NCBI GenBank assembly: GCA_026260175.1
Contig: JAKCWW010000181.1
Location: 1 to 64,000, forward strand
Source of the DNA: Reticulitermes lucifugus
Taxonomy: Eukaryota; Arthropoda; Insecta; Blattodea; Rhinotermitidae
Length of the DNA stretch: 64,000 nucleotides
Direction: 5' to 3'
The position numbers were made by a program, and so were the translations under genes. Below, piece by piece: positions 21,740 through 34,587 of the stretch; the stretch's first letter is position 1; every line of letters begins with the position of its first letter. The notes under the pieces were generated by a model, which did not search any database, was not told where the DNA came from, and worked only from the letters and a program-made list of their open reading frames with translations.

Positions 21740-22670
21740 ACAGAGTGGTGAACTAACACACTTAAGGAAACCGCCAGTCATTAACAGAACATTTTAAGTT
21801 CCCGTGAAAGTTTATTGTTTAACAGGGTATTAGAACAGGTTATGTGGCCTAATCCTTTAAGTTAAAAATGGAGAGGGAAAGATTTTCTCTACCCTTATTA
21901 TTTTCTGGCAACACAAAAAGCTCTCACTCTCTTGTAACTTAGTCTACATAGCAACGCTCCTCCCTCAATACTGTCTCTCTGTATTCCACTGAATGTCCAT
22001 GTAAAGAATTCGAAGTTTGTAGTACAATATTATTGGCCGCCTTTTGACTTTCCTTCTTCGAGTATTAAGATAGGACACGTACTTTGAATTGTGAAAGCTG
22101 TCTGCAGTGTTTGAACAGTATCTTTGGAAACAAGTGAGGCGCACATAAGTTGATGCTACTTTGGAAAGTGACTGGAGTATTATGAACTGTCAGTGTACCC
22201 TCCCGTGATTAAAGAAAATGTTTCCTACAATTTTAACAGATAATTTAACTCGGAATAAATACAGTTTCATTTCCATCTCGGCAAATTATAAATGCATGCT
22301 ATCAACCAGTTTTTCGGGTTATATCAAGGGTGTGATTGACAGTCGTAAAATATCTGGTCACTTCACAGCCACATCAACTGTGTTTCAGTGACATATATAA
22401 TATTACTCCACGGATACGGTGCAAAATGGGAGGTAAGTGTAAAATAATTTAATATACGGTTAAGAATTCTTTATGCTATCCGCTTTAGTCATGTGTACGA
22501 TATTTCTTTCTTAAATAAGTCGAAATTTATCGTGTCATATTTGAGGCTGTCACGACGGTGACTGTGAAAATTGTTTTTTTTAAATATGGCGCTGTGTTGT
22601 CTTGTTGAAATTATCACATGTCGGAAGGACGTAAATCTCAGTGTTCAGGATGAAAGACGTGTGTAAAGGT
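21740..22670. other. Non-coding stretch
   Basis: Nothing is recognised. Confidence 0.4.
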
Positions 22671-22674
22671 AGAG

Positions 22675-22725
22675 AGTGGGTACTAGTACTTTTGGTGACT
22701 AGTGGGTACTAGTACTTTTGGTGAC
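22675..22725 (+). repeat. Two-copy tandem duplication, 26-bp unit
   Basis: agtgggtactagtacttttg, continuing to gact, occurs at 22675-22700 and directly again from 22701 to 22725. Confidence 0.92.
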
Positions 22726-22729
22726 CCTT

Positions 22730-25215
22730 ACATGCTTAAATTGTGGACATTCAAATTCTTTGTAATTATTTTTTTTAAATTATAGATTTCACTTGGTTTC
22801 TTAAACAGCAAAACGGAGTTTTCTTCCAAACTTGATACTCGCGTAATAGTACATTCAAGTATTTAGGAGTTTTTCTCAAATATGTCGAATGTTATATGGT
22901 ATTTTCATGTAAAATATTCCAAACCTTTACTGGTAATGCCTGCAGTTCTATTAGACATGTCGATAATAAGTAGATGGCACGGATTGTCATTTTGAAGGGT
23001 CTAATGATGTTTCAAGGTATACTCATGCCTTTTGGTTGCTTTATGACATTGAACGCTGCTGTGAATGCTGTCCTCCCGAATATTAATAACTCTCCTTAAC
23101 GCTAACATTAGCTCTTTCCTTAATATTAACTCTTCATCCTGGTGTATCAACTGTAGCTTAACCGGCTCTCACAATTCTCCGGAGATATGCCAGATCGCGT
23201 CTTATTGCTGCGGTTTATTTCGTCTCCTGTTATTGTATGTAGCCTATGCGCAGGATGGTAGCAGGCAAACGCAGAAGTTCGCAGTTTTCAAGTTGACTTC
23301 CTGTAACAGAAGAGCACGATAAAGTTGGTGTAACTCCTGCAGGAAGGGGTGACGGGTTTGCACTTATAATTACCAATGGGTTCTCTCTTCTGTAAGCCGC
23401 TCCTTGCCTGACGACCTCGAATGAGGGAAGAAACTTCTTTCTCCGAGGAGGATACACGAGATGTAAAGTTGGAAATTCCGGTGACCGCTGAAAACTAATG
23501 TAGACTAAGATAAGTTCAAAATTTGTGAAGCCCAGGGACCTTTCACTGTAGATGGAAGACTGCTTGTTTATCACAACCTTCATGTTATGCGTTATGGATA
23601 TCCGGTGCCATTTTTAATGGTATAGCAAAAACTCTTCGAAGCACCGTATTTATGTAAATAATATATACAAATTATTTCTTTCATCACAGAAAACACACTG
23701 CCTAGCCATTACAAACAAAAACTTGTTTAGTGTTTTTGTTGTCAGAATATTACGAAAACCCTGAACATATTATATGGATAAACTGCATAAATTTTATTTT
23801 ACGTCAGTGGCCAGCGTGATATAAAAGATGAAACTCTGCACTTTACTGCGTCATACATTGGAGTAATTGTATGGTTGTAAAGAGAGAGAATAATTAAAGA
23901 ATTAAACATTTGAATTTCTATTTTCCTTTCAATTGCTGCGTATATTTTGCCCTAGAATATTTCTAATTCATTTACTTATTTATTTTCTTTCAGTGTTGGG
24001 TTCAAATTAAATATATTATAACTGTTATTTGTTTGATTAAAGTATTTAAACTTTTGCAATGGAATGGTGTTCTAGAACACCCATCTGACCTAATTTAAAA
24101 CACATGAATGGTACAACGCACATTAATATTGATGTCTTCTTGAATATGACGACATGTATCTAGTAACATTTATCACTCTGATAATTTAAGTAGGTTGTAT
24201 CTCTGAAACTACGGTAAATTGCTACCAGAATGCACGGCATCCCATACCAATGGGAGCAGTCTGCATAATAGCCGTTGTGTGAACCTCAAATTGCACCTGT
24301 AACGGCTTAATTGCAGAGGATGTAATATACTTTCATCTGCAGAACTCAGAATTTGATTAAAACAAACACAACATAAATAATTCGTAGATTCTGTATACTT
24401 ATTCCAGTCACTCTCTTTTGCCTCGACGCCTCGACATGACGACTGGGGTGAAAATATCGAAGAAGAGTCAGCATATATTTATAAAATATCGTAGATAGCA
24501 AGACTGCATCTGAAACAAGGCCCTAGTTCTGTGTTTGCTCATGTATCTTTTGTTGGTGTCTCTCGCTTCAACGAGGAAAAATAAAGTAAAACCATGAACA
24601 AGTCTCCGGAATAACGCTGGAAAATATCCCAATTAGGACTCGTCTTTGTTTTGTTACCACTGCGAGACTATAACCTTCTGTTAATTATGACTAGAAAGAG
24701 AGAGGACTGTTTACATGCTCCTTTGTACTGCTATCACGTTAGTGGTTCCAACCGCCATCATTATCAGTTCTACCAACACTGAAACCATGGCTTCCGTTTC
24801 ACGTCTTTGATGTACGCATTTTAATGCTGCATGGAACGCTTTAGCGACTGGGGATGCTTTTCTTCTGAATGTGTTCCATCTGGGGAGAATCGTAATGAAA
24901 TGCGAAGTTTGTCTCAAAGCTCTTTAATTCGTGTCAGGTATATTATCGAAGGGAGTCCGTTATATATGAATAGAACAACACGACTTGTTTGTTAAATTGG
25001 ACTGAAGTATTGTACATAATACGAGAATTAATACCGTAAACACGACTGAATATGAAACATGCCGTATCAGTTGAGCAGTGTTTGACATCCAAACGTTATG
25101 GGGAAACTGGAGAATGAAGATAATTGCAAGAACTTCGCAGTTCCTCTTCTTCACCAGATATTAGCAGGGTTGTCAAACAAAGAGACGGCAGAGCGGGGCG
25201 TATGGAACACTAGAA
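22730..25215. other. Long non-coding stretch
   Basis: Open frames on both strands at 23.06-23.58 kb (117 codons on the minus strand) sit in GC-richer DNA but resemble no known family. The 18-base match to the 16.3-kb repeat lies at 23683-23700. No other feature is recognised. Confidence 0.35.
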
Positions 25216-25254
25216 GGAATGAAAAATGCCTTCAAAACTGTAGCTGGAATAGCT

Positions 25255-25500
25255 GAAAGATAGGTGTACCGCTTGGAAGACGTAGAGGGAAGAAGTAAAC
25301 GGAAAACGTAAACAGAAGAAGTAAATAGAAGAGGTAGATGGACAGATAATGGTAGTTAAAATGAAGCTTAAAGAAATAATGTCTGATTATTTCGACTGGA
25401 TTTATCTGGCTCAGGATAAGGTACAGTGTCAGGCTGTTGGGAACACAGCAACGAAGGTTCAAGTTTCATGAAAAGTGCGGAGTAAATAAATCACCTGCAT
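25255..25500 (+). mobile_element. Diverged 3' end of a non-LTR retrotransposon
   Basis: The plus-strand frame 25361-25471 is still open for 36 codons and reads KLKEIMSDYFDWIYLAQDK and onward. This aligns residue for residue with the intact C-terminal tail at 32.5 kb ([12 protein letters not shown]...MNLRVP). Upstream, aagacgtagaggga and agatggacagataat correspond to the RRRW..DN part, one base out of frame. The sequence is strongly diverged, so this is an old copy. It is the last part of the reverse-transcriptase ORF plus 3' UTR; the domain core is absent. Confidence 0.65.
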
Positions 25501-25504
25501 TAGA

Positions 25505-27640
25505 GACTGCGAGATTATAAAGAAGGGCGCTGTATTCTTGTGCTCAGTCGCAGTGAATATATACGATTTGAAAGTAGTAAATTGTTGCACAAACCGCTCA
25601 TACGATACTGGTCACGTCATCTCGCACTGCCTTGTTATGTTTCGTTATGTATCGCGGTGTCTTAAATTAAACGCACAATTTTACTGCCTTGTCAACTCTT
25701 ACGCCATAAGTACTTATTAAAATATAATATAAAACTCAGTAAATGTTAAACATTGTGAGACACTCTGTATTCATACATATTAAGCGTAATATCAAAGCGA
25801 AGTTCCCTTCGCGTGCAGTATTCTTTTGAAGACCCCAAGGCACTGTACTCACTGCCCTCGGGGTAGACAGAGCATTCGGAAAACTTTCTTTAATGCCATT
25901 ATGACGTCTGCATGGAAGATTTATACACAATTTCTCCCCTTATTCCCAAGAACCCATCGCCTGAAGCTTAAATTAAAAATATCATATATAAGAAGACGCA
26001 GTCTTTTGAAGGAGCCACTTGGGATGAGGCAGCAATCCCCCCATTTTCCTTTGTGTTTAATGTAACAGCACTTGAGAAAGTCCTTTATGTAACAAGAGGA
26101 CTGTCGGGAGATTTGGCAAAGTAATTATAACCCTTTAACTTTTTCTGTATCTCACAACATTTAACAAAAACAATTATTCCTTCCTAAATAATACTTTCTT
26201 ATTTTTCTTTACAGTAAGAAAATAAATTTTCAAAAGGAGGAACAATCATTCCTGTCACACTTATGACCAGGAACATTGATGTAACTTTGTGTATTACAAA
26301 CCATCGTTCAAATACCGACCTTTTAATTTTTCTCTTTTTGCGCAGTGAACGAATTTGAAAGGTATAAGGAATATAATATAGAGCTCATTATATTCAACAA
26401 CTTTTATTTGGAATAAGTTTCGCTGTATTGAATACGGAATAAAATAAAAGCGAAACCGGTTTTTCTTCTGTGAAATGACAGCCTTAGTAAAATCAGCTTC
26501 TAGGCAGTAACTTCGTCATCGCTTTTTTCGTCTCCTTAAGCTTCTTCGTCTGCATGTTGGTTGTTACAGATTTCTTTTCCCTTGTTACTGATAAATTCAG
26601 GGTTTGTTGTAGCAATATTTCGTGTTCCGTTCTTTGGACATGGTTATTTAATTTTTCTTTATGTTTGTCTGTTGTTTCATTTATTGTCCTAATCTTTAGT
26701 TTCTTATCATTTCTTATTTTTATTTTGTCTTCCCCTGCATGTACCTTTAATTAAACTCAGTTTCTCGAAGAACCACATATGCCATAAATTACCATTAACC
26801 TATGAAAAATAAAGTGGATTTTAAGAACAGGTTTCCGCGTTGTGGCTCGCGTTTTCACCTTTACATATTTTGTGTTTCTGTTATGCGAAAATTTTAAAGG
26901 AATGTTTTCTTGGATTGTCTCAGATATTTATTACGACTGACCCTTAACGTGCGATTATATCCTCACCCACAACTCCAGTCTATTTCTATTAAGTCACTGA
27001 ATAATGTTTTGTTAACTGTGATGACTGGTAACAAAACTGTGCCAATAAGTAGTTGTTACGTCACTGGAAGTTTGTGGTTATTTATGACATTATCTACTAA
27101 AGAAAGCAAATATTACAAACTAATTTTTTGCTATTTATTGGGTTATCACAAATTGGGATATTTCTGTACAACCTAAATAAGACGCATTAGTTTCTAGTAA
27201 TCAGAACTTAGTTACTTTCAGGTAGTTCATACGAATGATAAAAATCTTTGAAACGAGGTGAAACTCTTGCACATTAAAATGTATGTATTTTCGGAAAACA
27301 CTGTGTTCTGTTCAGGGTTCGAAAGCAAAAAGCAAAAATAAAAATGTGGGTTCCGAAAATAATTAAAGTTCACTGTCAAGGTAATTTTCTTCATAAAACA
27401 AAACAGTAAGCTTGTGGAATTACCATGCTATCTGTGTGTCCCGTTTAACTTTAGAACCGTCTAATGAATTTTCATAGTATCAATACAAACATTATACTAT
27501 TGGAGAAAACAGCGACACGTTGCTTTATAGTTTGCTGCTGTTAGTAATAACAACATTTCGGACGTGCAAATTGTGAGGCGGGGAAGATATTGGCGCCACA
27601 TTCTATTGATTGTTGAAAGATTTAAGGTAAAGTTTACCAT
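25505..27640. other. Long non-coding stretch
   Basis: No gene or repeat is recognised. The pyrimidine-rich stretch near 26.5-26.75 kb gives hydrophobic chance ORFs. Confidence 0.4.
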
Positions 27641-27647
27641 AGAACAG

Positions 27648-27905
27648 GCCCAGAAGGGAAGTAGAGGTATAGCTCTACTTTTTCTTTAACCTCGGCGCTA
27701 GATTGGAGTGGGTGGTCAACGCCACACCCCAGCCGCTTTACCCCAAGGAAGGAGACCCGGTACTACCCTTTGTACAGGAGGCTGGTTGGGCGCCAGGGCC
27801 GGCCTGGACGGGTGCGGAAAATCTCGCCCTTACGGAGATCCGATCCCCTGACCTTTCAGCCCGTACCGAGTCGCTATACCGAGTACACTGTCCCGGCCCA
27901 GTTAC
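27648..27905 (-). mobile_element. tRNA-derived SINE, family A (near full length, minus strand)
   Basis: In reverse order the plus strand shows taacctcggcgc, cagccgctttaccccaagg, aggaggctggttgggcgcc, ggacgggtgcggaaaatctc, a B-box relic (gatccgatcccctgacc) and the A-box end (tataccgagtacactgtccc, then ggccca). All family A blocks are present, so this copy and the 8.5-kb copy define the full element at about 260 bases. Confidence 0.8.
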
Positions 27906-27909
27906 GGTA

Positions 27910-29790
27910 ACGTACCTTGGGAAAACATGCAGCATTTTTCAGTGCTTTATTTTTTTATGTACTGTAAAATTCTAACATCTCGGATGTGCGAAAATATTCT
28001 TTATCTGTAGTTTGATGGCCGTAACTAATGAAACAGGAGAGCTGAAAAATGCAATTTTGTGAGATGATAGAGCATAGGTCTAAACATGCTTACACGGCAT
28101 GAAATGCTGTTTCTGAGTTGCGAGTGACAAATGTGGCGGACATGCTAAATTTTTGTGCATGTATCTGAGAAGTTTAACTTAATTATACAAAATATGTACT
28201 TAAATAGTAAGTTTTCCACAGAAATAAAATGAAACAAAATAAAAATATTAATAGCTCTGTAGGAATAAGTGTCTGTGCAACAGGAAATGTCTTTAGCTTG
28301 GAATTCCACCTTCCATGTTCCTTTAGTGTCTTCACGGAAAGTTCAGTTCTATTGAAAGTTAATTTTTTCAGTAAAGTCTGAAAGGCAGATGTTTTAAGAA
28401 TAGGGGCCATAATTGTTTTAAATATACAATACAGTCTATATTCTTTAGTGTATTTAGTAACGTGCACTTCACAGTTTATATATAAACCGAAGGCGCGAGC
28501 GACATTTTAGATTATGCGTAGTCGCTTCGGTGGAGATAAAGTTGCCTCCTTTCTTCTGCTTTTCCCGAAGTCTTGTCTCCCGGTTCTCTGAATAGAGATC
28601 AAATGTAAATTTAACTTAAGGAACAGTCGATGGTTCTTCTATTCCTTACGGGAATAAGAATAAGAACAAGAGGATTTCTTGCTTGGTGGGAAAGGGTGGG
28701 TATAGAGGGAAGATTTGGAGTTGAGAACGAACCCGAGACTTCGAAACTGCTCAAAAGATTTGTCATTCACTTTTATCCCACCTCTCTAGTTGCCTCATTC
28801 CATCTTCTCCCATACACACTTTATAACTCTTTGTCTTCCCCTGTTCTTTTCCGAACTCCGGGCACTTCGTGCGATGTTGCCGTTGTAACGTTTTGCTAAC
28901 ATACTCTGACGAAAGATGGCGGGTTTGGTGACTTTCTTACATGTTTCCATCCGTCACGAAAACTTTACACAGTTACGATGAAGGGAAATTGATAAAAAGC
29001 CATCTAAGGTTCTGAGAGGAGGAAATCGATTTCAAAATATTAATGATAACGGGGAAATTTTCCTTTCTTGAATTGCAGTGACACTTTTCTGCATGTGAGA
29101 AAGAAAACACTGCTTGTTTGAAAAGATATTGGAAGTGTGGTATAAATAAACTGGCTTGGAACTGCAGACAAGCAAGTAGTGTTTAAAATTATATCGTGTG
29201 CAAGCAACCATAAGTTTTTTTTCAGGGACAGTACAACGTTCAAGTAAGAGCACTTTTCAACTTAGGTTGGATATTCTTGTCGTTCACTTCCAGTACATCG
29301 TTATTTGTTAGGAACAATTCGTTTGGGTTTTCACCACATAACTTTAATAGAATCCCGAAGCTAACGGAAAGGTTTGTTTGATATTTGTTATGTAATAATA
29401 CAGTTTAAATTAATAAATAAAAGTCTCAGATCTCGTAACTGACTGTGTAAAACCCAGCAAACAGTAATACCCTCTTCACGCTCTTGAACTGTTATCGGTG
29501 TTCATGTTCTATAAATGGTAATTGTGATTTCTATGCGTAAAATAAAATGTTAGAATGCATCAGCTTTTAGGCCCATACTGTATTCTTGATAGGTATAAAA
29601 TTTATTTTCAGGAAAATGTTTAGTGCAATTGCAAGCGCTTTCTAGAGTTATACATAAATAAATAAGCCCCGATATACCACTGTTTGTTCGCCGAAATTCG
29701 TCGCGGTAAATCGAAAGACTGTAATAGGGAATTTCTATTCACAGATCTTCGTGGACGCGAAGTGATTTTGCAGCTATATCGGGGTTTGAC
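27910..29790. other. Non-coding stretch
   Basis: No gene or repeat is recognised apart from short homopolymer-rich runs. Confidence 0.4.
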
Positions 29791-29797
29791 TCTGGAT

Positions 29798-29817
29798 ATG
29801 TGTGTGTGTGTGTGTGT
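29798..29817 (+). repeat. (TG)n microsatellite
   Basis: About ten TG units. Confidence 0.9.
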
Positions 29818-30238
29818 TACGATGCTCCCGTTGAACGGCAGTAGACATTTCGAGCAGTAGTTGTAACAACCTAGACGAAGAGCTGATGAAGTCGTGCGTC
29901 TGCGGTAACAGGTACACCGTGGCTCGCTTGCAGTTATTCCCCAATTTAAGCCGCCATATCATACCTACCCTATTTCTCTTCCCTCTAAGATACGTTTTAC
30001 CGAGCAATCTAGTTTACAAGTACCGTCACAGTTGTTATTCACGAGTGATTCATCTGTTTATAAAACGAATTTGAGAGCAGTAGTGAAATGAAACGTAATG
30101 CTTAAAGGAGGGTTTTTGTATGCCAATGTCTTGTGAAAAGATTCTCATGAAGTAAATATTCCGATTTGGCAATATTATATTGAATAGCCGACAAAAATGT
30201 TGTGCATTTTGTTAAAATCTGATGTGAAGTTACGCTTT

Positions 30239-30315
30239 GTCGACCGGTAAATAGTGACCGACTTTTCGAAGGTTCATAAAGCCTTCAAAAATTGGGTAAC
30301 TAGTTACCAGTCGAC
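30239..30315. mobile_element. Small inverted-repeat element related to the hairpin motif
   Basis: gtcgaccggtaa (30239-30250) and ttaccagtcgac (30304-30315) are inverted repeats with 11 of 12 pairs matching. Between them lies ccgacttttcgaaggttcat, a diverged form of the motif head found at 54.98 and 59.02 kb. The whole is 77 bases. Confidence 0.5.
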
Positions 30316-30319
30316 ACGG

Positions 30320-31025
30320 AGTAACATCCCAGAAGATGAATGCTCGGTAACAACGCTCTGAGAACGCCAAAACTTACATCATGCAGTGTGAATAGTGCGA
30401 GATTGAAAGAAAATGTGAAATTTTTGGTGCTCGAATACAAGAAAGATGCAAAATAGCGCCTTGCCGCTTGTTTCCGCAATGAGACAAAACAGAAACGACA
30501 GATTAAGTTAGAAGAAAGTCTTAAACTTACAACCTTATGAAATGGTACGTAAATATGAAATGTAAAGAAATGATCCGATTTGACGGTCCTTTGGTTACGG
30601 TATCAGTACAAACACTTCTAATCGAGCTTCTACAAAACCATTTTAAAGAAACGATTCTTAAATGTTTTCCAGTGTGACATTATCATCAACATCAACGTCG
30701 TCATCATTCTGTGCTGTATGTGTAATTGGCCACTATGCTGTTTGGTCAAAACGTAAATAAATAATTCAATTGCTTTAATGATTGTCACAGAGTGGGAGGC
30801 AGTCCATCTGTCGATCTTCAGGAACACGCCGGAATTTGTCCTTTTAGGTATTTCGTATTATTCCCCCCCCCTCCTAATATATATCCATTTTTGTTGCCGC
30901 AGGAATCAAATGTTTTTCATGTATTTTGGCAGCTTTCAGGCTAATTCTGTCTTTGTGACCTGGTAACTATCCTCGATTCCACAGCTTCTCTCTGTATGGT
31001 TACATCCTTGTTACCTCTTCATTTG
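30320..31025. other. Non-coding stretch
   Basis: A short poly(C) run lies near 30864. Nothing else is recognised. Confidence 0.4.
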
Positions 31026-31029
31026 TGCT

Positions 31030-31208
31030 GAATGCTAAGGCTCGGGTTCGATCCCGTAGCAGCTCATATGGAGTTTGTGATGTATGAAACGGTGCTGAGA
31101 CGAAGTCTCTGGCAGACTACTGTGGCCGTTCCCTCTCAATATCATTCCACCACTGCCCCTTACTCATCGTTTTCATCCAACATTGACGCTGTATAATCTT
31201 AGCAAATG
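31030..31208 (+). mobile_element. tRNA-derived SINE, family C (5' truncated)
   Basis: A perfect B box, ggttcgatccc, lies at 31045-31055. It is followed by the diverged family C body (catatggagtttgtgatg, ttccctctcaatatcattcc) and the 3' end ctgtataatcttagcaaat. There is no recognisable A box; only a few bases precede the B box. Confidence 0.65.
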
Positions 31209-31209
31209 A

Positions 31210-31890
31210 TAAAATCGTTAAACAAACAAAGAACATGATTCTGAGCGCAAACTCTCTTTCATAAACAATTTCCTCTTAGTAATTCCATGGCTAATATTTT
31301 CTTCGTGTTCTGTTATGATCCTAAGCCACGGCCGCTTCTAGAGCCCCACACTGGCCAGGAGGCAGGTACGCTATCATATGTGTTACGATACTTTGTGGCG
31401 TTCTTAAATTTAAAATCGTCGGATCCCGCACAGACAGAGAAATGTCATTCATAATTATATCAAGTTATTCTAATTTCTGCTGCGTATAATTCACGAATGT
31501 CATATTTTTCTGCTCTACATGGCTTATTTTTCCATGTTCCTTTTGATTCTCTTTCACGTTCTTGATCATACCCAGGCACGGGTTATTGAGCTGAGATCTA
31601 ATTACAAACAACTCCTACAAATTAGTTAAACAAAATTGTCATTTGTCATGCAGGAGTTGTATTTAATAACGAGATGACTAGGAAGAACTTCAGAAACTGC
31701 AATAATGATATCTTATATTCTCTACGGTGCCTTTTTCTACCTCCTACATATATTTTCAGTACACTGTGAAATTTATTACGAATCTGTTTTGATGCTGTGA
31801 ACCATATATCCCCTCTGGCAGCTTTATAAAATTGTTCTTAGTCATCAATCAACCAATAAGCCTTCGTGTGTGTACCAAAGAGTCTCGGAA
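31210..31890. other. Non-coding stretch
   Basis: A short inverted echo (acaactcctacaaa near 31605; gcaggagttgtattt near 31651) may form a weak stem. No gene is seen. Confidence 0.35.
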
Positions 31891-31894
31891 TTCA

Positions 31895-32145
31895 TTAATT
31901 ATTTATTTAATGACGCTGTCAGTAGCTCATACTATATATCGTGGAATGGTAGCATGATTAGCGGATAATTAATTGTAAGGGGTATGCAAGGAGGAGGTCC
32001 TGTCCTAATTTAAGGTACCGTCGAAGCATTTGTCTGGTGGAATGAGAAAATTTGGTAAGGATAACCTGCCTCCAGGTACGAACCAGGGACTGTCAGTGCA
32101 CAAAGCAGGGAGATGGCTATTAACAACCCTACCAAGACATTCCAT
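31895..32145 (-). mobile_element. tRNA-derived SINE, family E (diverged, minus strand)
   Basis: On the minus strand the head reads tcttggtagggttgttaata (A-box-like), then a B-box relic ggttcgtacc (32084-32075). The body contains the gaagcatttgtctggtgg phrase on the plus strand and ends at ttatttaatgacgctgtc. From memory, the last two phrases occur in SINE-like repeats of polyneopteran insects. The copy is old. Confidence 0.5.
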
Positions 32146-32414
32146 CGTATTTAAGCACTGTCTACTGCTACGAGTATTCGTGTGTTAAGAGTCTAGCCTG
32201 CTTTTTCCTAGAAAGGAAACATTTAGGGTTGAGAGATCAACATGCTGTGTGGGTACTCCATATCAGTGTTTGAATTTGGTGACCGTTACTAACGAAACTT
32301 TGGCATGAAAATTATTCAACTGTAGCACTCTCAACAACGTATCATTTAGTTTCGTGCTCTCAGTATCGTTTCGTGTGAAACTGCTGCCACCGTGTTCAGG
32401 TTTACAGTGGGACA

Positions 32415-32690
32415 GAGGGTGAGGGAAGGAGACCACTTGTAAGACCCAGGCGTAGATGGGAGGACAATATTAAAATGGATCTTGAAGAAGTGGGATGGGG
32501 GGGGCATAGACTGGATTGATATGGCTCAGGATAGGGACAGGTGGCGGGCTCTTGTGAATGCGGTAATGAACCTTCGGGTTCCATAAAATGCGGGGAATTT
32601 CTTGATTAGCTGAGGACTTGTTAGTTTCTCAAGAAGGACTCTGCTCCATGGAGTTAGTTAGTGGGAGAGAAGGTTTTTTCAGAAACTCTC
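32415..32690 (+). mobile_element. 5'-truncated non-LTR retrotransposon, C-terminal ORF tail and 3' UTR
   Basis: The frame reads [20 protein letters not shown] and continues to EEVGWGG. A run of eight Gs (32497-32504) then adds one base and shifts the frame, which continues as [13 protein letters not shown]...VMNLRVP to TAA 32583-32585. This is the conserved C-terminal tail that follows the reverse-transcriptase domain in a LINE family common in insects. Only about the last 55 codons and the 3' UTR survive, so the copy is dead. Related tails lie at 15.1, 25.3 and 34.8 kb. The exact clade cannot be set without the RT core. Confidence 0.8.
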
Positions 32691-32694
32691 TTAC

Positions 32695-33520
32695 ATATCT
32701 CTCAAAACTGCACGTCACATCCCAGACCACCGTGATCTTGAAATATATGTGTCTTAATATTCCAATTTTCCATCCGATCACTGAGAATTTTTCTTGAGTC
32801 AAAAATTCACTTGCGGAAATACCAGTAGAGATTTCCCTGGAATATAAATGCCTTTTAGGTTATAACTTTACTCAAAGAGGTTATTCTGTCGAGAAGCAAT
32901 GCCTGACTAGAGACTTTGTCGACTGAGGAGAGCTACAATGTAAGAGAAGCAACATTCCCCTTGTTCCCAGGGGAATATCTCTGTTCCTGCCTTTACCTGC
33001 CGACTGTCTTATATTCTGAACCCAACATGACAGTCTGCTACGATATAGTCCCTCGAGATATCAGCTGCCATACTCCCTGGACCAAGACATGTCCTAAACC
33101 TTACACAACACACATTTCACAATACGAAATGCTTTTCATTATATGCTGGCTTCAAGGTGTAGCGTCGTAATTAATTCCATTAAATACAACTTTTCTTGCT
33201 GTTAATTATTTTGGTAAACATATGCAACGTTATATGACAAATATGTTAACAGAAATATTGTAATTTTTATCATAAATGAGGACTGGGAATGAAGTCTATT
33301 TTATCTTTAATTTCGTCAGATGTACACCATCAACCTGCTGCAAACTCTTGATAATGAACTGCTGGTTCGAATCGTGTAGGTTACAGTGCAAGACTGACAT
33401 AAAGAAAATAGTTGACTTTGATGGAAGGATTTAAATAGAGAATAATATAGCACCATTGTTTTATCTAACAACTATCGGTTGCCACGTCCTGTAGGTTCTT
33501 TTATTTGTATTAATATAGCC
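32695..33520. other. Non-coding stretch
   Basis: The 84-codon ORF at 32916-33170 is unrecognised and has no supporting signals. Confidence 0.35.
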
Positions 33521-33524
33521 CACC

Positions 33525-33712
33525 CATCCTACGCGGTGGCGCAGTTGGTTGAGGCCCACATTACAAACCGGAAGGTCGCAGGTTCGATTCCCGATGGTGG
33601 CTCTGGGATCGACTCAGCCTCTAACAGAAATGATAACCAGGTATATCTCCTGGGGGAGTGAAGGCTGCCGGTACGTGGGGCTAACAAACTTTGCACCTTT
33701 ATGTGCCGATTG
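33525..33712 (+). mobile_element. tRNA-derived SINE, family B
   Basis: Near-consensus boxes are present: A tggcgcagttgg (33537-33548) and B ggttcgattcc (33581-33591), about 32 bases apart. The acceptor-stem ends do not pair, and the sequence runs on into a body (ggctctgggatcgactcagc, aggctgccggtacg, gcacctttatgtgccg), so this is a SINE and not a tRNA gene. It is the only copy of this family here and has the best-preserved Pol III promoter in the window. Confidence 0.7.
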
Positions 33713-33714
33713 GA

Positions 33715-34580
33715 GCCTCAACTTCTTGGAACCCATTTTTTTTAATCTACAGTTCTCATGTCACGTTCAGTATCAGTTGCAATGTGAGTGTCACATAAAG
33801 AAGCTATGTTTCTCGTACTGCATTTTTGTCGTGAAATTTGTTGCTTGAAAAGGAATCAAAGTACTTTGTGACAGTCTAACTAAGCTGCTTTGCCTTGTTA
33901 CTTCTGCTTTCTCTCAAATATGAAAGATTCAAATGAAAAGATCCAGTACAGATATGGAGGAAGGCACTGGGAATTACGTATTGCCGAATAAGATTAACGT
34001 AAAATTTTTTCGGAGCTGAGTACACAGGTAACAGGAGGACAATAAGTTTATTTACAGCGTACCGTATATAAGCTACGTTTCGAATAATGAATTGTTTACA
34101 GTACAATTGATACATCTTGTATTGCATTTAGAACTACAGAATTTCAGATTATAGATTCTTTTACTGTCCATATATTAGGTGGAAGACGTATGCCTAATTG
34201 CATTTACTTCACCTTAGCCTATATGTGATTGTGTATTTTAATTCAGTGTAAGAACACTTGAAACTAGGAGCCTCAAGTTGTCAAACGCCTGTTGCAAGGG
34301 ACACAATACAGAATACGCATTGAAGCGTGTTTTGTTAATGACTACATTTCTGAGTAAACTGACAAAGATGGGCGATGTTCCATCTTCGTCTACTTTACTT
34401 CAACAAATTGCTGACCCCTCATAACATTTACAAAACTTAAATTCGTTAAATCATAATGTAGTCGGGTTAGACTTTCATTTAATTGGACGTAAAGAGAAGA
34501 AAATTAAAATTCATTATAATACTGCGACAGTTCCGTGCCATTATGTTGTATTTACGTTGCCTGAAAAATCCATAATAATC
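33715..34580. other. Non-coding stretch
   Basis: Nothing is recognised. Confidence 0.4.
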
Positions 34581-34587
34581 AAGAAAA

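Noticed and set aside
23230-23583. 117-aa minus-strand protein
   Set aside because: Overlaps an open plus-strand frame and lacks any recognisable motif.
33530-33602. tRNA gene
   Set aside because: Both Pol III boxes are good, but the acceptor-stem ends do not pair and the sequence runs on into a SINE body.
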